Source: Dipteris shenzhenensis (lineage: Eukaryota > Polypodiophyta > Polypodiopsida > Gleicheniales). Taken from it: a stretch of DNA of 64,000 nt. The position numbers were made by a program, and so were the translations under genes. Positions 11,961-22,808 of the stretch are shown here, one piece after another (positions within the stretch are counted from its first letter, which is position 1; each line of letters starts with the position of its first letter). The notes beneath the pieces are model-generated. The model was not told where the DNA came from. It ran no database searches and was given only the letters and a program-made list of their open reading frames with translations. The DNA lies in NCBI GenBank assembly GCA_047967505.1, contig CM106541.1; one strand, 5' to 3'.

Positions 11961-14640
11961 GTAAGCTATGATGTGTGTGAACTGTGAAGGGCAAGCTTAT
12001 TCTACCTAGTATACCACATCATAGACCTACATAAAATCCTCATCATCCACTTTTTGGTTTTATCGCTACAAATCCTATATCTCAGATTTTTTTTGGCGCT
12101 CCTACAATCTTCTTCCTGCTCCTTGCCATTTCTGCAGAAGATGGTATTTCCAAGCTTGATCCGCATTTGAGGTCAACGTGCACAAGCAACAACTCTCTCC
12201 ATCAACACCCAATCCTGCTGCGATAGGTTACACTCATCATGTATACATTCCTCACCGATTTGTTGCCTGGGGCCCTGCGTAGCCTCTCAGCAATCCTCGC
12301 TCTCGATGGATGCGTACAGAAAAGCCTGGTGTCATTGGCTTATTCTAGCCACACGCGCGCGTTGTATCTTGGGGATTTGCCCTGTCCTGATGATTAATGG
12401 ACCTTGCTTAAGCTGCATCATGTGCACCGCCTATTTTGTCTCAAATGACAGACATTTTTATATGGAAAAGAGACGTGTCTTTTTATTATGGCGAGATTGG
12501 TTTGTTCGTGGGCGTTTCTGGAGATAACAAACAAGAGGATGTTTGCGCAGGAAGCAAGGCTCACGGGCACGATTCCTCTGGTCCGGACTCGCGAAGAAGG
12601 TGCGAGTGCGCGGCAGCAGCCTGCGCGATTCGTTTTACAAAGGACCCACAAGCTCTTTTCTATAAATGTCTGGCGGGGGAAGGGGAGGATGTGCGCTTGG
12701 GGGACCAGCAGGGCTGGTTGCGAACCTGGGATCATGAATCATGGCTGTAGGGACGGGGAAGGTGTCGCTTGCAGCAGGAGGAGTACTCACTCAGTCATCG
12801 AATCACAGAAAAGCGAGAGAAAGCCGAAGGAAGTAGGGTCAAGGGAGGGAAGGAGTGGGGGCCTGAGCAACGGCATTGTAAGTCATTTCTCTTATGCAGA
12901 GCAGAGACGAAGGAGAAGAAGAAGATGAAGTAGAAGAAGAAGAAGACAACAATTGAAGAAGAAGAAGATTGAAATTCAGTAAAAGCAGAAACAGTCCAGA
13001 AGAAGAAGAAGAAGAAAGAAGAAGAAGAAGAAAACGCCATGAATTCTGATCCCAAAAGATGCTTTGTGACATTTGTATATTTGGGAAATTGGCAGGCTCA
13101 CTCAGATAACAAAAATCGGCAACCTGCGCAAAGCTGCAGGGATGCCGCCATATCCATTAAAATCTCCTACATGCATGTGAAGCTCATTCATCAGTGATTC
13201 AGTTCTCTCTCTCCTCTTTGCCAGAGAATCGTGCGACCTCGCAACTGGCTGCAATTTACAATGTTTGAATCGAAAGAATTTAGCAGACACCTGCGAGGAT
13301 TCTTCTACTGAGAATCGAGCAGGTGCTTGCTTGCACCCAGTAATAAATCGTGAACCCTGATGCTACAGACGACCTTCGTGAAATATTTTGTTGTTGCTTC
13401 GTCTCCTACAAGGTGAATTTTCGAGATGCTGCTCTGCACCTCAATCAATTCACGCGCTGTGCTCCCTAAACCTCAAGAATCGCCTCCTTGCTTCCCATCC
13501 TCCCAACCATAAATCATAATAATCCATTGCTTTGGGATTAGAATTAGCAGAGCAGGCAGCTGGAAGCTCGCTCGAAATTGTCAATGCCTGCATCTGCCGC
13601 CACCCCTCGTGGGAGCCTGCAAAATTTCTGACCTCGCGTCTCTTTGTGTTTAACATTTATGTTTGCACCTAGCCGCCTGCTCTCTTCTGATGGCCCGTCC
13701 CTTAAGTTAAACCTCTTCTGCTCTCTGTAGCACCACGATTCACGATTCACGGGGTGCAAGCACCTGCTCGCAGGCTTTGCTCCCGCTCTCTCTCTCTCTT
13801 TTTGCCAAAAGTTTCGCTTGCTTTTGTTGCTTTTGCTTGCTTCAAAGCCTTCAACTTCGTCCCTTCGTCCCTTCGCTCGCTTGGCTTGCCGCCGTCGTGC
13901 GTTTTCTTTTCTTCTGCTAACGCACCACGGCAAGCAACAGAAAGTTCGCACACTGCGACTCCTCCATCTTTCCTCAAAATTTTCCCCATCGCCCCCACCT
14001 CTCCTTTTCGGTAAACTGACGCCACCTTTCCTCAACTTCTTCCCCCCATTCTTTGTCCCAAACTGCCGAGCGCACCGCAGCGATGCTCGTGCTTGTCTCG
14101 CACGCAGGAGCAAGAAAACCGCGGGGGTCCCGAGGGCGTTTGACATCGTGATGCTCGTCGCGTACCCGGTAGGGCGAAGCAAGGGCCCCATAGATCCATG
14201 TTCAATCAATTCCACAGCCTAAAAACACGCATCACACACTTCCCCTGAACTGTAATCAAGCTGGACTCGACGACTCGAGGAGTGTAGGCTGTTACGATTG
14301 GAGAAATTTTGTCCATTGCCAGGCATGCCTCTTTATCCATATCTCCAGCCTCCAACCAAAACTTTGGCGAATATCCCAATGGAAATGTTTAAAGTGAACT
14401 AGAGGATCATACCTTACTTTCCCGTCAATTGAGCACGATGTAGATAAGTTCCAACACATTCTTGCCAAAACACCTTCACAAGGGACCTTACATGGGTTGT
14501 CGCTACTTCCAAGGTTGAAAGTATAGCAATGGCATGCTCAATTCGCATTGCCAAAACAGGTCCTTGTGAAGGCTTGCTCTGATTCCACACAAGGATTAAT
14601 GAGAGCTGGTTGCATGCTCTTTCTACATAGGATTCATACA
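11961..14640. other. GC-richer region, no confident CDS
   Basis: From about 12.1 kb the base composition shifts to GC-rich with frequent CpG, unlike the flanks. GAA/AGA repeats occur at about 12908-13035. A - strand frame is open for 223 codons (14215-13544), but it is Arg/Lys/Ser-rich, has no domain I recognise and overlaps long open frames on the opposite strand, as GC-rich DNA often does. A donor-like ATTGTAAGTCATTT lies near 12873. The stretch could be a promoter with leader, a non-coding transcript or an island left by a lost gene. Confidence 0.35.
12905..13035 (+). repeat. GAA/AGA trinucleotide-rich tract
   Basis: Runs of AGAAGAAGAAG occur at about 12908-12945, 12955-12968 and 12996-13035, separated by short non-repeat sequence. 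Purines are on the + strand. Confidence 0.85.
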
Positions 14641-14727
14641 TTGTTGGTTAAGGCTAGTTACATATCAAAACCACTCCCGCCCACCTTTTAATAATTTGGT
14701 TGCGGGTGGGCAGCTTTGCATATGCAC

Positions 14728-15127
14728 TGCCTCTGCCTTAGTGGTCAAGGTATTTAGCACATGGCGTGAGGCGATGAGTTGGAGTCCCACACCTCTAGGC
14801 ATAGTAATGGCCCATTAAATTTTTTTAAGTTAAGGAGTCTCACACTACCCATCAAATATGGACATGTGGCACACCTCAATACACTTTTTGGCTTTGTGGT
14901 CCCCTTTGTGTAACCAGCCTTATTTCCTGCTACTATAAAAACCCCCCCACCCCCTTTTAAGGTTAAGAAATTTTGGCCCACCTCCTAGTGGGGTAGGGTA
15001 GATCTTTAGCTTTAAGTACTGGCCGAGGGTTACACACCCGAAACATGGGCCACTTTTTGTATCTGGTCTTTTTCCATGGGACCGACCATCCCTTCTAATA
15101 AATATAGCTTGTTAAAAAAAAAAAAAA
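14728..15127 (+). mobile_element. SINE-like retroposon with poly(A) tail
   Basis: A tRNA-like RNA polymerase III promoter can be read near the start: an A-box-like TTAGTGGTCAAGG (14738-14750) and a B-box-like AGTTGGAGTCC (14777-14787), about 39 bp apart. The body is non-coding and ends at TTCTAATAAATATAGCTTGTT followed by 14 A (15114-15127). The length of about 400 bp and a 3' A tail suit a plant SINE. No clear target-site duplication was found, so the exact 5' end is uncertain; a decayed processed transcript is an alternative. Confidence 0.5.
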
Positions 15128-16529
15128 CTTAAGCAATTGAGATTCTAATAGTGTGATGGAAATTGGCTTTGAACCTCGAGGTGTGTTGTGGAAAGGGAGA
15201 TTGTAAAACTCTTTGAAGGGCTAAGAGACCTATAATTGCATTTGACATCATAGAATTGCCAAATGTGTCATGAAATTTTCAAACCCAAAATATGTTCTCC
15301 CTTTGATAAAATTCAAAATTTGTAATCGTCTTCCGTTTAGGTTTGACCACCCCCCAAATATATATCACTTTTTTGCATTTAAAACAAAAAGTAGTAATTA
15401 GAAAATCCCAGTAGTACTAAAATATCAGAATTCGAGTTCAGATTTATCTGGGTGCCTAGTGAAATTAAATTTTTTGATAAATGGATTGGGAGAATTTCAA
15501 AGAGATGAGCACAAAGAACAAAGACGAAAGGCCATGGAAATGCTTCAGGTGGTCTAATAAGCAAATGCAGATGTGAGGCATCATTCGTGAGGTTGAGTGG
15601 TGGAAGCGTTGGGTTTGGTTTTGGAAGGACACCCAGATTAATGGCTAGCATCCTCGTCGAGTACAATGATGCTGAGAAGACTGATTATTTCACCTCTGGA
15701 ACGGTCCTTAGGTGAGCTTCACAAAATAAGGAATTCAAATTCTACGGTTTTAGCTACCGTCCAGCGAATGCAGGCGTGAAATTAGGGCCGGACAACGGAA
15801 ACCGAATTTTTAAAAACAGGGGGCAGGATTTTAAAAAAAACAAAAAGACCTGGGGAATCTAAATAACCTGTTTCGGGAAACCGCTTCCAGTTTTTAAAAA
15901 AATGGCGGCGGTTTGGAAAACCGCTTATTGAAAAACAGCTCTGGAGGGTGGTATTGGGGGCGGGGCCCACTCAGTCAAATCCAACAAGAAAGAGGATCCG
16001 AGGTTGGATGTAGCTGGTGAAAAAAACGGAGTGGGGCCCAATTAGATGGGGCCCTAAGACGGTGGCGGGACCCACGGCCCCGGGGCGGGGGGGGCCCTTT
16101 GGCCGTTTTTCGGTCACCGGCGGCAAACGGTAAGATAGGCGACGGGTGGTTTTATTTTTATTTTTAAATAAATTGAAAAAAATTTTAAACAATGACGGCC
16201 CCCTGCCCGTCACGCGGAGGAGGCAGCGCGCGCCGCGGCCCGGGCAGTAACTGCCCGCCGGTCGGTGGAGGCCCGGCCCGGCCTGCCCGGCCCGCCCGCC
16301 TGCCCGCCCGCCTCGCCCTGCCCGAAACGGGACCCGTTGTGTGTGCGTGCGCGGCAAGGCAGTCGCATGCAGGGGCGGCGGACGAGCCGTAGCCGTCCAA
16401 TCCTCCCGCCACGTCACGGATCTGCCCCGACCCCAAATCGACGGCTCAGAATCGATCCGCGGCTCTCCGGGTAACATCGTAATCCTTGACATTAATCGTA
16501 ATCAGAGAGCTTAACCCGATCTAACCAAT
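15128..16529. other. KRP upstream region, GC-rich from about 15.9 kb
   Basis: 15.1-15.75 kb is AT-rich and unremarkable. From 15.95 kb the sequence becomes very GC-rich (polycytosine and CpG-rich at 16190-16400), giving overlapping long open frames on both strands with Pro/Arg/Gly-rich translations that look like composition artefacts. An A/T stretch (about 16140-16190) interrupts it. It probably forms the distal CpG-rich promoter of the KRP gene, by position only. Confidence 0.35.
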
Positions 16530-16712
16530 GATTAGACCTAATCGGGAGGGACCAAATCGGGGCCGTTGTGATCTCGATCGGACGGACGAGAAGGCGACCC
16601 GTGGTGGTTAGCAAGATTAAACCGTAATCCGCGAGATTAAAGGCTGTAAAGAGGGATTAGACCTAATGCGGAGAGAGGGAATCGGGGCCATTGGAAAGTC
16701 GATCGGACGGGG
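16530..16712. repeat. duplicated segment in the KRP promoter, 125-bp spacing
   Basis: GATTAGACCTAATCGGGAGG near 16530 is repeated as GATTAGACCTAATGCGGAGA near 16655. Each is followed by AATCGGGGCC and then TCGATCGGACGG (about 16575 and 16699). The repeated cores are about 55-60 bp long. GTAATC or TAATCGTAATC motifs recur between and before them (16478-16505, 16622-16632). They may be regulatory, since they lie 0.85-1.0 kb upstream of the KRP start. Confidence 0.55.
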
Positions 16713-17559
16713 GAGGGGAGGACACGTAGTCATCGTCTCCAATTAGTTCAAAAAGCGATGTTCGTATTTGAACGGGGGGGTGAAGTCTGAGGGAGGCCGC
16801 CATAGCCAGGAGCTTGCGAAGCTTTTGTTGTGAAGGTGTGGTGTTGCTGATAAGACTCGTGAGAGCAGAAGCTTTCATGAACGAGGCAATGATCTGATTC
16901 TGATCTACAGAAACAGAGCTCGACTTCCGCCATAGCCAGCCTCGTGTCGAGCAAACACAGGTATATCTTCTTCCTTCCCGTCCATCCTCTCTGTCTGCTA
17001 CTGCTTTCTGTTTTCGTAATCTCTGCAAAAGTTTTCGAACAGAAAAAATTCAGAGCTTCTTCCCCTGCCTCTCTCCCCGTCCTTGTGAGCTTCCCCTGCA
17101 GCAGCGTACTTCTCCTCACTCAGATTCTCCCCTCAAGGTCCCTCCTTGCTCTTCTCCCCTCTTCTTCTTCTTCCTCCTCCTGCGAATATTCCCATCTCCC
17201 TCTGAAAAATTTGGCTTTGTACCTTCTTCGCCTTCATTACGGCCCTTCCTCTTTCCCTGCCCGACCTTCTTTGTAGCTGGGACCCTAGCAAATTCGATCT
17301 GTCCCGAGCTTTCCGCCTCCCTCGGCTTATTTTACACGCCCCCTCTCGCTAACTTCCCGTTTGCGGCCCTGTAATCTTTCCCATTCCTGTTGCCTCAGCC
17401 GACTTTCGAGGTCGCCTTCGCCAACCCCTCGCCTTTATATCAAATGTGGTGCCCGTTGCGGTACCGAACTTTGAAACCTTCCTGCCGCGACCACAGAAAG
17501 TGAAGGACGGGAATACTATCTTTGCAACCGTGGCTCCGTCTCCGGGGAGGCAGACCAGT
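16713..17559 (+). promoter_or_regulatory. KRP proximal promoter and 5' leader
   Basis: Pyrimidine-rich + strand (many CTTCTTC/CCTCC runs from about 16960), as is common in plant leaders. No unequivocal TATA box was found. An ATG at 17446 is in frame with the KRP frame and would add 38 residues, but the family normally starts at MGKYMRK (17560), so 17446-17559 is more likely leader, or a longer N-terminus in this gene. Transcription start is unknown. Confidence 0.4.
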
Positions 17560-19026
17560 ATGGGAAAATACATGAGGAAGGGGAAGGGCGTCGGGAAGAT
17601 GGCCAGAATGGAGGTATCGCAGAGCTCCCTGGGCGTCAGGACCCGAGCGCGAGCTCTCGCGCTAGAGAAGGACCGCAAATTGGCTCATAAGAGCAGTTCA
17701 GGCGAAAGCTTGAAGCATCCTCATCAATCCGAATGCCATGATTCTCGCGAGAACTACATGGAGCTGCGCAGCAGAAGGCTCGAAAAGGTTGCGAGATGCT
17801 CAATTGGTAGGGAGGACGATGTTTTTCAGCCCGCCAGGGGCCTGCGCAAATCTTCGTCGGAATGCAGCAGGCCGTCCGCCGTCAGTAATTCTGATATGTC
17901 CGCCGACCAATCGTCGAGACTGAGGCTACGCCATGCTAGCAGCAGCAGGCACGGCTTTCCTCGTCTTGCGTCTGATGCTGGTAGCGACGCTAGTCATACA
18001 AGGCCTCCTGCACAGGTGCAATCTTCCGTGAAGGGTTCTGTAAGCAGCGGAGTGATACCAAGGAGAGTCACCCCAACGGAGTCTGCACAGTCGAGGAGCA
18101 ATTCGGCCTCCATATCTCAAAGACGACCTCCAGGAATATTGACAAGGCATCAGAGGCAGGAGCTTGCAAATTTGAAAAGCCAAGAAGGCATGGAAGTAGA
18201 TACAGAAGTGGTCTTGTCGAGGGGAGCGGGTCCTTCGAGCAACGTGGAGGTAGGGCGTTCTGTATGAGCAGCTCCAGCTTTTTCTCAGTACAGGATTTTG
18301 GCACTATACTGTTGCGATGCGAAGCTCGTCTCAACGTGTGATTACAGGATTTCTTCCATTTCACTGTTGCGATGCGTAGCTGGAATTCAGCGTTTTCCTT
18401 TCCCCTAACCGGACTGTTGCTGCAGGTGGAGCCCTTTTTTGGAGAAAGTCCAATGATCGCTGGACCTTCCACCACCAACAAATACAGGTAGCGCATCTTC
18501 GATGTAACGCGCTTCGGTTTGTGAATTGAAAGCTCAACTGTTTTGATTGCACAATCGATCGACAGTAACACTGGTGTATGTTGCTTGCAGTCAAGTGTCA
18601 CCTAGGAGACGCACTCGCGAAAGCACCCCGGATAGCTACATCCGTGATGTCGAAGCTCCTGGATCCACCTCAAGAACGCGCCGTCCACGGCGTGGGCAGG
18701 GCAGATCTTTGAGCGCTCCACCGTTTGGCAGGGCGAACGAGGCTCCGTCCTCGAGTGAAATTGAGGCTTTCTTCGAGGGAGCAGAGCAACAAGAGCGGAG
18801 ACGATTTATCGAGCGGTAGGTGTTCATCACCGCACTCGTTTTTTATCGATTGTTTCGTAATGCGACCGCTTCCCAGTCCTGGAGGGTGATACATCATTTG
18901 CTTTTGATACTTCGCCTCAGAAAGTTCTGTTTGTCCTCTAAAGAAAGGTCCTTTCTTTGCAGATACAATTTTGATCCTGCGAACGACAAACCGCTGAGGG
19001 GAAGATACGAGTGGGTCAGTATGTAG
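17560..19026 (+). CDS. KRP: KRP/ICK-type cyclin-dependent kinase inhibitor
   Basis: Plant homologue of the Kip/CIP inhibitors: it binds cyclin D/CDKA complexes in the nucleus and restrains cell-cycle entry and endoreduplication. Coding exons are 17560-18249, 18426-18487, 18591-18815 and 18963-19026 (346 aa), all introns GT..AG (176, 103 and 147 bp), with phases closing exactly. Residues 1-37 carry the N-terminal block MGKYMRK...MEVSQSSLGVRTRARAL. YMELRSRRLEK is at 66-76, VEPFFGES from 231 and TRESTPDSYIR around 259-269. The CDK-inhibitor domain is the last 43 residues (EIEAFFEGAEQQERRRFIE...YNFDP...GRYEW). All these motifs are established KRP signatures. The protein is longer than most KRPs (about 190-290 aa) because of a Ser/Arg-rich middle (about 90-230). 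The start could lie 38 codons upstream. No subclass number can be assigned. Confidence 0.95.
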
Positions 19027-19704
19027 TCACGCGTTAACTATCATGCAGCGAGTTGTATATGAAAAACTTGCCAACCCTGTGACCCTTTCAATCAAGGGAT
19101 CGATGGGAACAGAGGCTTTGTTGTGAGTTCCCCATTTACTCACTGACTTGCACAGAAACATTTACGTGCAGGTTGTACAATTGTTGTAAAATGTATTTTA
19201 TGGCAATGTACACTACCAAGATGGCTTAGATTTTCTCAACATTTACGTAGCCACCCGCAATGACTTGTACATGCAATCTAGAACTTCACGACCCTCTAGT
19301 TAGCTTAAACAGCAATCTCTGGTACCAGAGATTTCTTTTGAGATGTTTTGGTTTTTTGATATCTTGATCTCTCCCCAATATCCTGATGTTTGAGGACAGT
19401 AATGTCGAGAGTATTGCATGAGGTTGGTTGAGCGATACACATGCAAGATGGTTGGTTGAGAGATACACCTGCAACTGTCTACAGAAGGCGCTTAAACCTT
19501 TTTTGAGGCAAAGTGCAGAGCATTCTGTTCAAAGGAATATCATGCATCAACTTTTCATTCTAGCTTTTAGGATACACCAAATGGCTTCTATGTTCTATCT
19601 CTGTGTATGTCCTACCAAATCCTTTAAGTAATTGTCCTGTACAGTATGGTGTTGACTTAATGCAAAGCAATTTCGTACCTCTTTTAATCTCCTTCCTTAA
19701 ACAA
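19027..19704 (+). other. KRP 3' UTR and downstream flank
   Basis: No gene. AATGTA/TTTTATGG-like signals near 19190-19210 could serve as plant polyadenylation elements, giving a 3' UTR of about 180-200 nt; this is inference. A near-repeat (GAGCGATACAC...AAGATGGTTGGTTGAGAGATACAC) occurs around 19430-19468. Confidence 0.35.
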
Positions 19705-21690
19705 TTGTCACCTTACTCAGCAACAGGCAGTAATACAAAATCAAGTTCTCATCAGTTTTAATAGCATTTTCCATGCACCCCATTAACGCCATATAGCATG
19801 TTCAGGATGGTGTTAGCAGAAAACAAAGGAAAGGGTATCCTGAAATGCTTTAGTTTGTAATTAACTATGATGAGACTGGTGGATGAAAGGGAAAATTGAC
19901 CTTTTGTCATCACAGTTCATTATTGTCAGCTTACTTAGCAACTGGCAGTAATAGAATTTCAAGTTCTCATCTTCCATGCACCCCATTATTGCCATTCAAG
20001 ATGGTTGGCAGAAAAACAAGCAAAGAATATTCTGAACTGCTGTGGTTAGTAATAATCTCTATGACAATAACAGGCATGTGGTGGAAAACTGACCCTTGCA
20101 TATGGTTGATGTCATACGTAATTACTTGAACATTAATATGTTACCTTTTTCACTTGTAAGCTATGTTCTTCAATGTGTTTTCATTTGCACTCCCTGTTCC
20201 CATTGAATGATTGATATTGGAATGCTATCTTCCAATCAGAGCTTTTAACTAGTTTGGATGATTTCGGGGGACATTTTGTGTAGCCCAGAATTTACATGTA
20301 GGAAGCTTATCCATCCTATGAAGCGGGAAGCATGCAGGTTATGTGCTGAACTTAAAAGACATCAGAGCTGTAGTTAAACTGTTTTGATAGTCTTGCAAGT
20401 ACTAACGTTATTTTTCAAAATAGGAGAGCCAAGTCCAAAAGATTTATTGCCATTCATTGTTGCACCTGTTGTCGGGTGCACAATACGGATTGTATACCAT
20501 CACAACCACATTAAAATTGTTCTCGTCACCGAAGTATAAAATCAAACAAAAATTGTGGCTTCATTGCTGTTACTCAAGGGGAAATCCATCATTCCCAATA
20601 AATATCCCATACTGAGGGTAACCTAATATGAAAGCTCAGATGTGCTTCAATGTACAAAAATAAAGGCAGGAACCATGAATATCCATAGGTTGTTACTGGT
20701 ATGGAACATTGAAGAAATTCTTTATAACAAAACCAGACTCAAAACCTGGCTAACCAGTTCTCTGTTCCTTAAAGGATATTATCTGCCTCCAATTTCTAAA
20801 GGACATCATGGTATTCACACGATTTTTCACCACCTTTCACCATGGCACACTGTTTTGTCCTTAACAATTGTCAGCTTACTTAGCAACAGGCAATAATAGA
20901 GTTCAAGTCTCCCTAAAATCTAGTATTTCCATGCACTCGATATTGCCATTCAAACGGTTTTGACAGAAAAACATGCAAAGAGTTATGAAATGCTTGAGTT
21001 AATAATATTTTCTGTAAAGAGCCAGGTGCGTGCAATGGACCTTTGTATATGGTTGATGTCATAATTCATTAGTTGAAGACTAATACATTACTTTATTGAC
21101 TACTTAGCTTTCTTTTTCAATTTGTTTTCATCGCAGTTCTTGTTGCCATTGAACGTTTGAATTTGAAATTGTCTTCCAATAAAAGCTTATGATTATTTTG
21201 GATGATCACATACAGTTGGGAGACATTTGTGCGAATCATAGAATTTACAGGTATCACACTTGTCCATCCTATGAAGTGGGAAGGATGCAGCTAATTGTGT
21301 TGGCTTGCTATACCAAAATCAACCATGCATTCTGAAGTTGTCAATTCATCGTTGTACCTGTTGGTGCACGCTACTTAAACTCATCCCAAGATTGTTTACC
21401 ATCATGAAAAAAAATGCATAAAAATGATTCTTGTTGTGGAAATGTAAACTCAAACTAACTCTAGAAAAGTTGTGGATTCATCACTGGTACTCAAGGGGAC
21501 ATCCATCATCCCCAATAATACCCCATATTGAGGGGACATACAATAATAGTAGAGCAACCATGAATATCCATAGGCTGTTACTGGATATGCAACATTGAAG
21601 AAACCCATACTCAAAACCTGGATAACCAGTTTTCTGTTCCTTCAAAACATAGGTCTTCAGCATCCTTACGATTGTCCCGAAAATAAACAA
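19705..21690. repeat. tandem repeat array, about 945-bp unit
   Basis: Three starts of one unit, TTGTCA(C/G)CTTACT(C/T)AGCAAC, lie at 19705, 19923 and 20868. The first copy is only about 200 bp long. The second (19923-20867) and third (20868-21690) are near full length and share ordered landmarks: TATGGTTGATGTCATA, TTGGATGAT, AGAATTTACA, TCCATCCTATGAAG, ACTCAAGGGGA, ACCATGAATATCCATAGG and CTCAAAACCTGG. They are about 75-80% identical by eye. A further scrap (TCCATCCTATGAAGTGGGAA) is at about 23416. Non-coding. Confidence 0.75.
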
Positions 21691-21949
21691 GCTAGGACCC
21701 TATTAGGATGCAATTCGATAATCAGGAGAGCAGGTCTCAAATCATGTTGAATGAAAGGGCCAAGCTCTGTAGTCATAATGAATGCCCTGTATTTTTACAA
21801 GGTTAGAGGTAAGTATAATGCCGTGTACTTCTACTAGGATGCAGAGAGGTAAGAAAGGTAATATTAGCTGTACAAGCCACTAACATTTATCCTCACATGC
21901 AAGAAAGAGAAAGGTACATCCATCAAGGATATAATTAACAATGGTTAAA

Positions 21950-22690
21950 TTATAAAATTTAAAAAGTAGAAATGGAAAATTAGGGAAAATTAATGCAAAT
22001 TTTTTTAAAGGAAGATAGCAAAATATAGGTGGGGAGAAATAGAAAAAATAGGGGGGAGGAAATAAAGGATAAAAGTGAAAATTTTAAGAAAATTTAAGAA
22101 AAATAGGGAAAAATAAGAAAGAGTTTAAGGAAAATAAGGAAAAATACAAAAAAAAAAAGAAAAAATTTTAGAAAATTTTAGGAAACATAGGAAATAGATA
22201 GGGGAAAGAGGAGATGAAGGAATTTACAAGAATTAGGAAAAAATAAGGGTCAATGGGAATAATTAGAAAAAATTAAGAGAAAATTAGAGAAACAAGGTAA
22301 AATAGGAAAAATTAGCAGGGGATTAAGAAAAAATTACGAAAAAAAATAGGGAAGATGGAGGACGATAAGGGAAACATTAGGAAAAAGTGGAGGAAAATAG
22401 GGAGAATTAGGGAGAGGAAAAATTAGGGAGAGATAGGAAAGAAGGGAAATTAGGGAAACTTAAGAAAAAATTAGCAAAATTAAGAAAACAAAGGAAATTA
22501 GGGAGAAAAAAGAGGGGGGGTAGCAAAAAATTAGGAGAACTTTTAGGAAAAACTTAGGGAAAATAAGGCAAAAAATTAGGAGAAATAATTAGGTAGAAAT
22601 TAGGGAAATTTTTGGGATAGAGGGAAATTTAGAGGTGTTTAAAGTGGAGAGAGGGAATGCAAGAGAGGTTAGGGATAAGGTCTGAAAAAG
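21950..22690 (+). repeat. purine-rich low-complexity tract
   Basis: About 740 bp in which the + strand is almost all A and G with T mainly in TTA/TAG, built from variants of GGAAAAATTAGGGAAAATTA. No fixed period could be seen. It lacks coding capacity and is strongly strand-asymmetric. Such tracts can form triplex or unpaired DNA and often mark slippage expansion. Confidence 0.8.
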
Positions 22691-22753
22691 TTTTTTTCAA
22701 GAAGGTAAATGAATTTAATTGCGTAAACGCAAAAGGGGCGGGAGGATTGTGCA

Positions 22754-22765
22754 GCGCGCGCGTGC

Positions 22766-22808
<43 letters not shown>
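22754..22808 (+). repeat. compound microsatellite (GC)n-(GT)n-(GA)n
   Basis: Alternating GCGCGCGCG passes into GTGTGTGTGTGTGTGTGTG and then AGAGAGAGAGAGAGAGAGAG without a break. The first two parts are alternating purine-pyrimidine and could adopt Z-DNA. Confidence 0.95.

Noticed and set aside
13544-14215. 223-codon open frame on the - strand
   Set aside because: Arg/Lys/Ser-rich with no domain, in GC-rich DNA where the opposite strand is also open for over 130 codons. No start context or splice support.
15971-16492. 173-codon open frame on the - strand and its partners on both strands
   Set aside because: Pro/Arg/Gly-rich text caused by very high GC. Several frames are open at once.
17349-17678. 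109-codon - strand open frame antisense to the KRP start
   Set aside because: Overlaps the leader and first codons of KRP; composition shadow.
18068-18601. 177-codon - strand open frame over KRP
   Set aside because: Antisense shadow of KRP exons 1-2 and an intron; no domain.
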